Assembly: GCA_910584545.1 (NCBI GenBank) | Contig: CAJUBC010000010.1 | Coordinates: forward strand, 1 to 51,578 | Origin: an uncultured Muribaculaceae bacterium | GTDB taxonomy: Bacteria; Bacteroidota; Bacteroidia; Bacteroidales; Muribaculaceae | Length of the DNA stretch: 51,578 nt | Reading direction: 5' to 3' | Program-made: the position numbers and the translations under genes | Shown here: piece by piece, positions 32,931 to 42,049 of the stretch | How the letters are laid out: every line of letters begins with the position of its first letter | Position numbering within the stretch: position 1 is the stretch's first letter | The notes under the pieces: generated by a model | The model's input: only the letters and a program-made list of their open reading frames with translations | What the model was told of the DNA's origin: nothing | Database searches by the model: none

Positions 32931-33844
32931 AAAACAGAGCTAAAAAGACGGCATCATATATAGTTACAGCAATCGTAGTGCTTCTCGCAGTAGTGTGGGT
33001 TGCATCCCGTTTCATCTATCTTGGAAATGTGGAATACACAGACAACGCACAGATCGTACAGCAGATAGTGCCCGTAAACAGCCGGGTACAGGGCTATATC
33101 AAGGAAATACGGTTCAAGGAATACCAGAAAGTTCGGAAAGGTGACACGCTGGTGGTGATAGATGACTCCGACCTGCGGCTGAATGTGGCGCGCGCCCGTG
33201 CCGACTACCAGAACGTCCTCGCCGGCAGAGGAGTCGCCGATCGTTCAGTGACTTCGGCATCGGCCAACGTATCGGTCAGTGAGGCCTCGATAGCGGAGGC
33301 GAAGGTGCTGATGGACATGGCAGCCACAGATCTTGCCAGATATGAGAAACTTCTCGCGCAGGAGGCTGTGACGCGTCAGCAATATGATGGGGTCAAGACC
33401 GACTATGAGGCCAAGAAGGCCCGTTACGAGATGCTGGCCCGTCAGCTCAAGGCCACATCGACCGTGGTGGATATAAACCGCGAGCGCATCTCCCAGAGCG
33501 AAGCCGGTATCGAACTTGCCAAGGCACTTCTCGAGACCGCCGAGCTGAATCTGAGCTATACCGTCATTGTAGCACCCTGCGACGGATACACATCGCGCAA
33601 GGAGATTCAGGTTGGGCAGTTGGTGCAGCCGGGTCAGACGCTACTCGATGTGGTCGATTCCGGCGAGACATGGGTTGCGGCCAACTATAAGGAGACTCAG
33701 TTGAGACACATAGCCCCGGGTAGCAAGGTGGATATAGAGGTCGACGCAGTGCCCGATGTGACATATCATGGTGAGGTGGAATCCATATCCACCGCAACGG
33801 GCGCGTCGCTGTCACTCATGCCGCAGGATAATTCAGCCGGCAAT
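32927..33844 (+). pseudogene. HlyD/EmrA-type membrane-fusion protein, 3' end lost by deletion
   Basis: Codes for the first 306 residues of a membrane-fusion protein: an N-terminal anchor helix (about 10-30), the biotinyl-lipoyl half-motif NVEYTDNAQIVQQIVPVNSRVQGYI, a long coiled-coil hairpin (about 85-200), the second lipoyl half VIVAPCDGYTSRKEIQVGQLVQPGQTL and the barrel part up to GASLSLMPQDNSAGN. Family members continue here for roughly 40 more residues. Instead the frame runs into the next gene out of register and reads 171 unrelated residues (GGDVHQFRGDV...) to a stop at 34360. So the gene is truncated, with a wrong-frame tail. Whether the product still works is doubtful. Confidence 0.85.
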
Positions 33845-35252
33845 TCTGGTGGGGATGTCCATCAATTTCGCGGTGATGTTCCGCATCAAGTTCCGGTACA
33901 GCACCCGCACGCAACTGCTTGTGTGCGGCGCGGTGCTGATTGCCGCCAACGCGATATGCGTCGGCACCACCAGTGTGCCGTTGCTCGTAGCCACATGCTT
34001 CGTTGCCGGATGGTTCCGGATGCAGGCCACGTTCGCCTGCAATTCAACCATTCAGCTGTGGCTCACCCCCGTCCGCAACATGTCGATATTCTTCTGTTAT
34101 GTGTACATAGTGGTAGACAGCGCGATACAGTTGAGTGGCATCGTCACCGTCTACACCATCTTCCATTTCGAATGGAAATATATGCACTGGATCATGATCG
34201 GTCTGCTGGCGCTGATGATGCTGCTGACTGCTCTGCTTGTCAGGCCGGTGAGATGTCCCATGTACATTCCATTGCTTGGTATCGACTGGATAGGGGCCGG
34301 TCTCTGGGCGCTGTTCATGCTCTGCTTCACATTTGTCTGCGTTTACGGGAATTTCTATGACTGGTGGGAATCGGCTGAGATAACAGGCTCCACCTTATTG
34401 GGACTCGTGTGCGCTGGCGTCAATCTTTGGCGCGCCGGTTTCCTCAGACATCCTTATATATCGTACGCGGCATTGCGAAACCGGAATGTGGTGAGGGCTA
34501 CATGTGTGTATCTGGTGTTTTTCACGCTTATGGCCACTGAACATGTGTTTGAGCATTCATACGCTGCCAACATCCTCGGATTTGACGAAACTAACCTGAT
34601 AGACCTCAATTGGTATGTGTTGGCAGGAATTATCGTCGGATGCGGATTCACATATTTCACATTCGCAATCAGGAAATGGCGCTACAAGACAATGACAGCC
34701 GTGGGATTCGCTTTGGCTGTCATCTATCTTGCATATTTTTATTTCTTTCTCGATTACGGCGTTGAGAAGGAGGCACTGTTCGTTCCACTCTTCGCGAGGG
34801 GGGCTGCATCGGTTATTATCTCCATAGTCTATCTAACCTCGATACTGCAGGGTGGTCTGCCGTTCATGGTGTTTCCTCAGGCCCTTACCATCAATGGTTT
34901 TACCGGAGCGGTGATGGGAGCTACGTTGGGTCCGGCATTGATAGGGGAGTGGCTGAGGCATGCATTGCCGCGCAATGCCGCGTTGCTTGGCGCACGGTTG
35001 ACCGATTTCAATCCGGATTCAAGCGGAATGCCGCTATCCGGGCTGTTCGGAATGGTACAGCGTCAGGCACTGGTGGTCACGATTAAGGAGATATATGGCT
35101 GGCTGTTGATTGCGGGAATATTCTCGTTGCTTATGATTCTGCTCAGCTACAGCCCTATACGCCCGGCCGCAATCCTGCCAAAATGGTCCTCTATCCGGCG
35201 GATCATAAAACGGCTGGTTCGCAGTGAGCGCAGTATATCTCTACAAGATTAG
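33845..35252 (+). pseudogene. DHA2-like MFS drug-efflux permease, 5' end lost by deletion
   Basis: About 470 residues of a multi-span MFS permease, in a different frame from the adaptor gene before it. Homology begins abruptly at AILVGMSINFAVMF, which in relatives corresponds to the second transmembrane helix; about 60 residues with the start codon and first helix are missing. The rest is open to the stop without further damage (LLVCGAVLIAANAICVG, WMHWIMIGLLAL-like and C-terminal helices all clear), so the loss is recent. Possible starts in frame are ATG 33768, inside the adaptor gene, and ATG 33855. The stop overlaps the stop of the converging hydrolase gene by 4 bases. Confidence 0.82.
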
Positions 35253-36604
35253 CGGGCGGTGCTATCCTTGATGAAGTTCACGATAGCATCAAGCACTTCG
35301 GGAGAGATTGTCTCTCGGATTTCGTCATATTCCGACACCTCCCCGGTGACCGCATGCTGCATCAGGTGGTTAAGGCGTGGCATCAGCATAGTCTTGGCCT
35401 GTGGCGCATGCTTTTTTATTACGGTGAGGTTGTCTGGATATACCTGAGTGTCCTTTTCTCCGTTGATCGCTAAAACCGGACATCTCACCTTATCTATATA
35501 TTCGCGAGGATTCAGCACGAGGAATGCGTCAATCCATGGAGCGCGAGTGCTCTGGGTCATCTTCAGCGACTGGAGGATCTGGTCTGGCACCTGTAAACAA
35601 TTCTCTGCCGCAAGCTTGTATACGTCGATGGGAGCTGCGGTACCACTCTTTACCTGGCTGGTGATTATGTCGAATACGAGTTCTATCAGTTTCAGGCTAT
35701 TTGCTTTTTCCGTGTCAGACAATGTCATTTTATCAAGACTGTGGCTGTTCTGTCTCATGATGGTCTCCTTGCCTGATATAGCCATACCCGCCAAGGATAC
35801 GATGAAGTCCGCTTTCTTTTCCGCACCGACCATAAACGCCACAGTGCCACCCTCTGAATGTCCAAGCACGCCTACTTTCCCTATACCGGGGATGGAACGC
35901 AGAAAGTCAATGCCACTGACGGCGTCATCCTTGATTGTATGTGTTGTGGCGGTGAGGTAATCGCCGGTGGACTTGCCTGTGCCGCGGTCGTCGTATCGCA
36001 GAGATGCGATACCGTTGCGGGCAAGAATGTCGGCAATGACGGCAAATGGTTTATGGTCGCAATATTCCTCGTCTCGATTCTGCGGGCCGCTTCCGGTCAC
36101 CATAACCACGGCAGGGAACTTCCTGCTGTCAGTAGTCTGCGGAAGCGTGAGTGTCGCGCTCATCACAGCTCCGTCTGGTGCAACGAAGGTAGTGTCGACC
36201 ACACTGTATGGAAATGGAGGCCTCGGAGTCTGTGGCCGGCGATCCTCGAGAGCAACATCAGGAGTTAGATCGAGTGGAAACTCATAGCCTCGCTGTTGAA
36301 AGCGACCTTTGATTGCACCGGCTGATATCCTGCCCGTATAGGATGCTCCTATGACGTTACAGGTAAGCGAGATGGAGTCGGCATCGCAACGCACAACCTC
36401 CGTCGCTATTCCTTTAGCTCCCTGAGAAGGTGAGTCTAAGGTGCATGACGTTTCTCCTGATACGCTCTCGGAGAAATTGAATACCAACGGAACTTTCATC
36501 TGACCTAAATCCAGTTCTCCGCGCCATGAACCTCTAAGCGCAATTGCGTCGCTTGCCGTCAACATCAATGCGGCAAGCAGTAGCCAATTCTTGAATAGTC
36601 TCAT
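35249..36604 (-). CDS. Exported alpha/beta hydrolase (EstD-like esterase)
   Basis: A 451-residue exported protein. Start at 36604, where MRLFKNWLLLAALMLTASDAIA gives a signal peptide; the frame extends to 36706 but adds only polar leader codons. Residues about 20-130 form a beta-rich N-terminal domain (LRGSWRGELDLGQMKVPLVF...), and residues about 150-450 an alpha/beta hydrolase fold. The nucleophile is in GHSEGG (near 264-269), the oxyanion region in VTGSGPQNRDEE, the acid in NGEKDTQVYP and the His in RLNHLMQ. The domain order is that of EstD-type esterases. The substrate is unknown. Monocistronic, converging on the damaged permease gene. Confidence 0.88.
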   Translation of the reverse strand: MRLFKNWLLLAALMLTASDAIALRGSWRGELDLGQMKVPLVFNFSESVSGETSCTLDSPSQGAKGIATEVVRCDADSISLTCNVIGASYTGRISAGAIKGRFQQRGYEFPLDLTPDVALEDRRPQTPRPPFPYSVVDTTFVAPDGAVMSATLTLPQTTDSRKFPAVVMVTGSGPQNRDEEYCDHKPFAVIADILARNGIASLRYDDRGTGKSTGDYLTATTHTIKDDAVSGIDFLRSIPGIGKVGVLGHSEGGTVAFMVGAEKKADFIVSLAGMAISGKETIMRQNSHSLDKMTLSDTEKANSLKLIELVFDIITSQVKSGTAAPIDVYKLAAENCLQVPDQILQSLKMTQSTRAPWIDAFLVLNPREYIDKVRCPVLAINGEKDTQVYPDNLTVIKKHAPQAKTMLMPRLNHLMQHAVTGEVSEYDEIRETISPEVLDAIVNFIKDSTAR

Positions 36605-36662
36605 TTTGATCTCGATATTATTAATAAAAGGCCGATGCAAGGTGCACCGGCCCCGTCTTATC

Positions 36663-36671
36663 GCAAAATTA
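36663..36671 (-). promoter_or_regulatory. Candidate -7 element for the hydrolase gene
   Basis: Minus strand TAATTTTGC, 58 bases before the ATG at 36604. No TTTG at the expected spacing upstream. Confidence 0.45.
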
Positions 36672-36744
36672 CAAAAAATATCGGATAAGTGAGTAATAAT
36701 AATCAAAAATCGCTCTATCGAGTGAGACCTTTGTGAAATTGTGC

Positions 36745-37299
36745 TTACTTGCGGTAGAGTGCGCCGAATTCCTCGGACCGTCGTGTACGAAGACCGTTAT
36801 GGAAGCGACCTTTATACTTCGAATAGGAGATATACTCGCTTTCGATGTCGCGGTTGCCCGCCTCAAGTTTGTGGAGGAGTCCGCTCTTTTTCATTTTCCC
36901 GGCCCCGAGCAGTCGATAGGGGCCCACACTGTAGGCGAGAACTCCGAGAAGGAGCTGGTCAACACCATATTCCTTGAATAACTCAGTGTATTCCTTGAGA
37001 TCTTTCCTGAGGAGAGCGTCTGCCTCCTTCTCCGACATCTGTCGGCGGGGTATCTTTTCCCCTTTCTTGACCAGATGCCCGTAACCTACGTATGGCCAAC
37101 GGTGTACCGGATGTATTGTCTCGTATTTCTTGATAATTTCCACTGCTTTTTCAAACTCTTCGTCGGAGTATGTCGAACTAAGCGATGTGCTTTGTTCTAT
37201 CCTGGGCTTGAGTTCAGATGCCGTCTCGGTATTGATACTCGTGGAAAATGACTGGGCGCACATAAAAAGTGCCGCCATTGTTAAAATTAGTTTCTTCAT
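36745..37299 (-). CDS. Exported GH24-like (phage-lysozyme fold) protein with altered active site
   Basis: A 184-residue protein with signal peptide MKKLILTMAALFMCAQSFS. Residues about 50-180 resemble the GH24 muraminidase family: IIKKYETIHPVHRWPYVGYGHLV includes the position of the catalytic Glu and the GYGH turn, followed by MSEKEADALLRKDL, LAYSVGPYRLLGAGK and the RRSEEFGALY ending. In classical GH24 enzymes an Asp and a Thr lie between the Glu and GYGH; here that stretch is His/Arg/Trp/Pro/Tyr, as in a Bacteroidetes subgroup. It may bind or cut peptidoglycan by a changed mechanism. No lysis genes or phage genes nearby. Confidence 0.8.
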   Translation of the reverse strand: MKKLILTMAALFMCAQSFSTSINTETASELKPRIEQSTSLSSTYSDEEFEKAVEIIKKYETIHPVHRWPYVGYGHLVKKGEKIPRRQMSEKEADALLRKDLKEYTELFKEYGVDQLLLGVLAYSVGPYRLLGAGKMKKSGLLHKLEAGNRDIESEYISYSKYKGRFHNGLRTRRSEEFGALYRK

Positions 37300-37717
37300 A
37301 AGAGTTCATTTAGGTCCGAACCCGGCGATTAATTAGGAAAGAGACAGAGGTGAGATGGTGTCCGGTCCGCTATCGGTGTCGGAGGACTTCGCCGGGTGGA
37401 GGAGCAAGGTTATCCCGCTCCTAAGAAACTGCCGATACAAAGATTATTCATGTTAAAGGGTTATTAATTAGGCAGCTTCCCCGAAATTCCATCAGCTCTC
37501 TTGCCGTTGGAATCTCACACTTTTATGTTGTAAAACATAGTTATAACGCAATATTCGGGCGTTTAGTTTATCTACATGTAGAAACTTTTTTTAAGTAGAG
37601 CTGGTTTCCGATGCGGATATATCGAAAAAATGTAGTAAATTTGTGGTTTAATTACGGACGCGGGAGTGAGCGCATATCATCTATTCATTTACCCTGCATT
37701 TCCGACTTCGATATAAA
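37300..37717. other. 418-base intergenic region with a possible structured RNA
   Basis: No gene. At 37371-37437 TATCGG pairs with CCGATA and encloses AGGAGC/GCTCCT (37400-37422) plus a weak CGG/CCG hairpin. That could be a small RNA or the leader of the minus-strand lysozyme-like gene. A -7-like TAAATTTG at 37636-37643 probably serves ftsK, giving a leader of about 65-70 nt. The rest (37445-37630) is AT-rich, with nothing I recognise. Confidence 0.35.
37636..37643 (+). promoter_or_regulatory. Candidate -7 element for ftsK
   Basis: TAAATTTG matches the Bacteroidetes -7 consensus; no clear TTTG at -33. Confidence 0.45.
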
Positions 37718-40387
37718 ATGGGACAATACGATAACTACACACCTGAAATATCATACGACGACGAATTGCCTCTGAATCCTGATCTATCGCCTCAGGGTGA
37801 TGACAAGGAAAAGACACAGCGCAAACGTCGCCGACAGAAAACCGCGCCCGCGCCAAAGCGTGAGTCCAAGAAGCCGGAAGAGAAGAAGCCGGAGAAAATA
37901 TCATGGTTCAACAATGTCGTCGCGGCCCTCAAAAGTCCAACCACGCGAATAATGTCCGGCATTTTCATCGGATGTATCACTGTTTATTTAGGTGTGTCTT
38001 TCATCTCCTATTTCGCAAACTGCATACAGGACCAGTCTGTCATTAACTCCACCGGAATAGGTACATCGGGACAGGTAGGCAATGCCGGAGGAGAGGGCGG
38101 GGCGCGTCTCGCCGAATTTCTGATCAACGAGAGTTTCGGTCTCGGCTCATTCGTCATTATTATATGGCTCGGAGCCTTGTCGATGAGAATGCTAACGGGC
38201 AAGCCGAGATTCAAGACGGTGAATTTCACCATCAAGTGCCTTGTGGCGTTGATTACCGTCTCTCTTATAGTGGGGCTTGCCACCATCGGGATACATACTT
38301 CGGTGAACTGGGGAGGATACCATGGCCGGTATGTGAATGAATTTATAATCAATTTCATAGGTTGGACAGGTGCGGGATTGCTCTGTCTCTTCATGGTATC
38401 GTTGTTCGTGGCGATATGTCTCCGTGACTTCATATTGTGGATACTTCGTAAAAAGCGTGAGCGCGACCGTCGCCGCAGGGAGGAGCGCGCTAAGCGAGAG
38501 GCTAAACTCGAGCTGGAGGCGCAGATCCGCAAGATGCAGGAACAGGAGCATCTTGATGACATCAAGGCCGGAGAGACCACCGATTTCGTCGGCGATGACA
38601 TAATGGACAATACCCCCGATGAACAGGTGGATTTCAACGATAAGGATTCAGCTCCCCTCTATGACGTAAGCGACCATCAAAGATTCATGCCTCAGGAAGA
38701 GCCGAAGACTGCGCAGGTACCGGAAGCCACCGATGCCACGGAATCTGAAACCGTGTATGAGACACCTGCTGAGGCCGACGATGAGGATGTTGTCCCGGAT
38801 GATAAAGATAATGCCGCCGATGAAAAGATGGTGGTGAATGTCAACACCATTGACCAGACCGGAAGGCGGCACTTCAAATCGGAAGTTGACATATATGAGT
38901 CGCATACATATAATTTTCCTCCATTCGACCTGCTGAGGCCGGGGGTGACCCGTCCCACCGTCGATGCCGATGAACAGCGCGAGAACGAAGAAAAGATAAG
39001 ACGTACGCTTCTTGACTTCGGCATCCCCATCAAGAGCATCAAGGCGACTATCGGGCCGACGGTGACCCTATACGAGATTGTGCCGGACAATGGCGTGAAG
39101 ATTTCGAAGATAAGGAATCTTGTAGATGACATAGCGCTGTCGCTTTCGGCAGTGGGCGTACGTATAATCGCCCCCATCCCCGGCAAGGGCACAGTCGGAA
39201 TCGAGGTGGCGAACAAGGAACCGCAGACCGTGTCGATGCAGACTGTGATCAGGTCCAAGAAATTCCAGGAGACGCGCTATGCGCTCCCTGTGGCGCTCGG
39301 CTCCACAATCTCCAACGAGGTGTACATAGCCGACCTGGCCAAGATGCCCCACCTGCTTGTGGCCGGTGCTACCGGTCAAGGTAAATCCGTCGGTCTCAAC
39401 GCAATCATTGCTTCTCTGCTCTATTGCAAGAAACCATACCAGCTGAAATTCGTCCTTATCGACCCGAAACAGGTGGAGTTCAGTCTCTACAATAAGTTGA
39501 AGGACCATTATATGGCCATGATTCCGGACGACACCACTGACGAGGCCGTCATCACCGACATGAACCGGGTTGAGGCCACGCTCAGTTCGCTATGCGTGGA
39601 GATGGACCAGCGTTATTCTCTTCTCAAGAACGCCAATTCGCGTAATATAGAGGAGTACAACAACAAGATCCGCGAGGGTAAGCTTAATCCCGCTGACGGT
39701 CATAAGTTCCTGCCCTATATCGTGGTGGTGGTCGATGAGTTCGGTGATCTGATCATGGTTTCCGGCAAGAACGTCGAGATGCCGATCGCGCGTCTGGCGC
39801 AGAAGGCCCGCGCCGTGGGAATGCATGTGATTATAGCCACGCAGCGACCGTCAACCAATGTGATTACCGGTATCATCAAGGCCAACTTCCCCGCCCGTAT
39901 ATCGTTCAAGGTGGCTTCGGGAGTCGATTCCAAGACGATTCTCGACACACCCGGAGCACAGCAGCTGATCGGTCGCGGTGACATGCTCATATTCAACAAT
40001 TCGGAGATGGTCCGCGTACAATGCGCGTTCATCGACACTCCCGAGGTAGAGGCCATCTGCGACTATGTCAGCCGACAACCGTATCCCATGGGACCTTATA
40101 TATTGCCTGAGCCCGCTGTAGGAACGGGCAATGAAGATGATTCTCCATCATCGGGATCTATGCAGGACCGGGACCCGCTATTCGAGGAAGTGGCGCGTCA
40201 GATAGTGAAATCGAGCACAGCGTCAACGTCATCGCTGCAGCGACATTACTCAATCGGCTATAACCGCGCCGGTAAAATCATGGACCAGATGGAGCGCGCA
40301 GGTATAGTAGGGCCATCCACAGGCGGAAAACCGCGTCCTGTCCTCGTGGATTCCATCACTCTTGAATCAATACTTAACAATGAATAA
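37718..40387 (+). CDS. ftsK: DNA translocase FtsK/SpoIIIE
   Basis: An 889-residue septal DNA pump that moves chromosome ends through the closing septum and activates XerCD at dif. A polar, basic N terminus is followed by four membrane helices (about 75-245), a basic helix (KKRERDRRRREERAK), and an acidic linker of about 130 residues. Then come the alpha/beta motor domains, with Walker A GATGQGKS (near 550) and Walker B VVVVDEFGDLI. The C-terminal gamma domain (LFEEVARQIVKSSTASTSSLQRHYSIGYNRAGKIMDQME...) is complete and would read KOPS-like sequences. Normal size for Bacteroidales. Its end overlaps lolA. Confidence 0.96.
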   Translation: MGQYDNYTPEISYDDELPLNPDLSPQGDDKEKTQRKRRRQKTAPAPKRESKKPEEKKPEKISWFNNVVAALKSPTTRIMSGIFIGCITVYLGVSFISYFANCIQDQSVINSTGIGTSGQVGNAGGEGGARLAEFLINESFGLGSFVIIIWLGALSMRMLTGKPRFKTVNFTIKCLVALITVSLIVGLATIGIHTSVNWGGYHGRYVNEFIINFIGWTGAGLLCLFMVSLFVAICLRDFILWILRKKRERDRRRREERAKREAKLELEAQIRKMQEQEHLDDIKAGETTDFVGDDIMDNTPDEQVDFNDKDSAPLYDVSDHQRFMPQEEPKTAQVPEATDATESETVYETPAEADDEDVVPDDKDNAADEKMVVNVNTIDQTGRRHFKSEVDIYESHTYNFPPFDLLRPGVTRPTVDADEQRENEEKIRRTLLDFGIPIKSIKATIGPTVTLYEIVPDNGVKISKIRNLVDDIALSLSAVGVRIIAPIPGKGTVGIEVANKEPQTVSMQTVIRSKKFQETRYALPVALGSTISNEVYIADLAKMPHLLVAGATGQGKSVGLNAIIASLLYCKKPYQLKFVLIDPKQVEFSLYNKLKDHYMAMIPDDTTDEAVITDMNRVEATLSSLCVEMDQRYSLLKNANSRNIEEYNNKIREGKLNPADGHKFLPYIVVVVDEFGDLIMVSGKNVEMPIARLAQKARAVGMHVIIATQRPSTNVITGIIKANFPARISFKVASGVDSKTILDTPGAQQLIGRGDMLIFNNSEMVRVQCAFIDTPEVEAICDYVSRQPYPMGPYILPEPAVGTGNEDDSPSSGSMQDRDPLFEEVARQIVKSSTASTSSLQRHYSIGYNRAGKIMDQMERAGIVGPSTGGKPRPVLVDSITLESILNNE

Positions 40388-41006
40388 TACATTGAATCTT
40401 AAAAAGTCGTTGGTTGCAGTCGCAGTGCTTCTATGCGCAGTGCCTGCGTTCGCCCAGAGTTCATACGACATTCTGCGCAAGGCAGCCACCAAACTTGAGG
40501 CTGCCAAAGGCATTCAATGTTCGTTCACGCTGAAGAGCGGCGAGCATTCCACGGAAGGATCCCTCAAATCGCAGGGAGACCGATTCTATCTCAAGACACC
40601 GGTATCATCCACCTGGTATGACGGAAAACAGATGTGGGCGATGAATCCCTCGACGCATGAGACAACCCTATATATCCCTGATGTGGAAGAGGTGCTTGAG
40701 GTGAATCCGATGGCGTATCTCCGTAACTTCTCAAAAGACTACTTCTCGGCATTCTCGAAAAAGAAGGTCGACGGCAAACACATTGTGCTGCTTAATCCGC
40801 GAAAGAAGGGTGGGCAGGTTCGGGCCATCGAGATAACGGTAGACGCCACCACTTTCCTGCCGGAGAAGTTCATAGTAAGAACCATGGACAACAGGCGCAC
40901 CTACCTGACCGTCCGTGCCCTGAAGCTCAATGCCACGCATCCGGCATCGACATTCACATATCCTGCATCATCGTATAAAGGTTATAAGGTGATAGATCTA
41001 AGATAA
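40380..41006 (+). CDS. lolA: LolA-like outer-membrane lipoprotein carrier
   Basis: A 208-residue periplasmic protein. I start at 40380, where the ATG overlaps the ftsK stop by 8 bases and a signal peptide (MNNTLNLKKSLVAVAVLLCAVPAFA) follows directly; 40362 would add six residues. The half-barrel pattern of the LolA family is seen: CSFTLKSGEHSTEGSLKSQGDRFYLKTP, STWYDGKQMWAMNPSTHETTLYIPD and the later FLPEKFIVRTMDNRRTYLTV. LolA carries lipoproteins from LolCDE to the outer membrane. Bacteroidetes forms lack LolB in most cases. The coupling to ftsK is a conserved bacterial arrangement. Confidence 0.85.
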   Translation: MNNTLNLKKSLVAVAVLLCAVPAFAQSSYDILRKAATKLEAAKGIQCSFTLKSGEHSTEGSLKSQGDRFYLKTPVSSTWYDGKQMWAMNPSTHETTLYIPDVEEVLEVNPMAYLRNFSKDYFSAFSKKKVDGKHIVLLNPRKKGGQVRAIEITVDATTFLPEKFIVRTMDNRRTYLTVRALKLNATHPASTFTYPASSYKGYKVIDLR

Positions 41007-41083
41007 CCGGACTATCCAGAAGAATTTCAATACGCAAAAACAAATAAAAGAAGTTACTGAATAAGAAATAAATCGAAAATATC

Positions 41084-42031
41084 ATGGAAGAGACAACAGC
41101 AAAAGTACTGATCATCGGATCAGGTCCGGCCGGATACACAGCCGGAATCTACGCATCGAGAGCTAACCTCAATCCCGTTATATACGAGGGAGAGCAGCCC
41201 GGCGGACAGCTTACGCAGACCACAGAAATCGAGAATTTCCCCGGTTATCCCAACGGAGTCCAGGGTCCTGAGATGATGAACGACCTCAGGGATCAGGCCG
41301 AGCGGTTCGGCTCGAGAATCATTCCCAGAATCATCACGAAAGTCGATTTCTCAAAGCGTCCGTTCCGTTGCGAGGATGAAAGGGGAGACGTTATTGAGGC
41401 CAACACCGTAATTATCTGCACCGGAGCATCCGCCAAGTATCTCGGTCTTCCCGACGAGGAGAAATACCGCGGTCTCGGAGTGAGCGCATGCGCCACATGC
41501 GACGGTTTCTTTTACCGCAAGAAGAGAGTGGCTGTGGTAGGTGGCGGCGATACGGCCTGCGAGGAGGCTCTCTATCTCTCCACGCTCGCCTCGAAGGTGT
41601 TCCTGATTGTGCGCAAGCCTTACCTCCGCGCGTCGAAGGCAATGCAGAAGAAAGTGTTCGAGAGAGAGAACATCCAGGTCCTCTTCGAATGCAACACGCT
41701 CGGACTCTTCGGCGAGGATGGCGTGGAAGGAGGCCACTTCGTTTACCGCAAGGGTGAGCCCGACCAGCAGGAGTTCGACCTGCCTATCGACGGCTTCTTC
41801 CTCGCTATCGGTCACCGTCCCAACACAGAGATTTTCCGCGAGTGGCTCGATATCGACTCAGAAGGTTATATCAACGTGCAGGCACCCTCCACACGCACCA
41901 ATGTGGAAGGTGTGTTCGCGGCGGGTGACTGTGCGGATCCCAGCTACCGTCAGGCAATCAGCGCCGCTGGAACCGGTTGCCGCGCCGCTATCGATGCCGA
42001 GCGCTTCCTGATGAACCACGATGAGCATTAA
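41084..42031 (+). CDS. trxB: Thioredoxin reductase
   Basis: A 315-residue FAD/NADPH disulfide reductase that keeps thioredoxin reduced. Present are the FAD site GSGPAGYTAGIYASRA (about 12-27), GGQLTQTTEIENFPG, the redox CATCDG (near 138-143), the NADPH site GGGDTACEEALYL, and the C-terminal GVFAAGDCADPSYRQAISAAGTG. Length normal. It stands alone, 77 bases after lolA, and converges on the GSCFA gene with 18 bases between the stops. Codon use is C-rich, as for a well-expressed gene. Confidence 0.97.
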   Translation: MEETTAKVLIIGSGPAGYTAGIYASRANLNPVIYEGEQPGGQLTQTTEIENFPGYPNGVQGPEMMNDLRDQAERFGSRIIPRIITKVDFSKRPFRCEDERGDVIEANTVIICTGASAKYLGLPDEEKYRGLGVSACATCDGFFYRKKRVAVVGGGDTACEEALYLSTLASKVFLIVRKPYLRASKAMQKKVFERENIQVLFECNTLGLFGEDGVEGGHFVYRKGEPDQQEFDLPIDGFFLAIGHRPNTEIFREWLDIDSEGYINVQAPSTRTNVEGVFAAGDCADPSYRQAISAAGTGCRAAIDAERFLMNHDEH

Positions 42032-42049
42032 AACTCAATTCCCGAATCG

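Noticed and set aside
33844..34360. Tail of the HlyD reading frame as a real C-terminal domain
   Set aside because: It is the permease gene read in the wrong frame (Cys/His/Arg-rich, no pattern). The permease frame over the same bases gives clear membrane helices.
37305..37335. T-loop-like GGGTTCGGACC on the minus strand as a tRNA
   Set aside because: No acceptor stem, D arm or anticodon arm can be folded around it.
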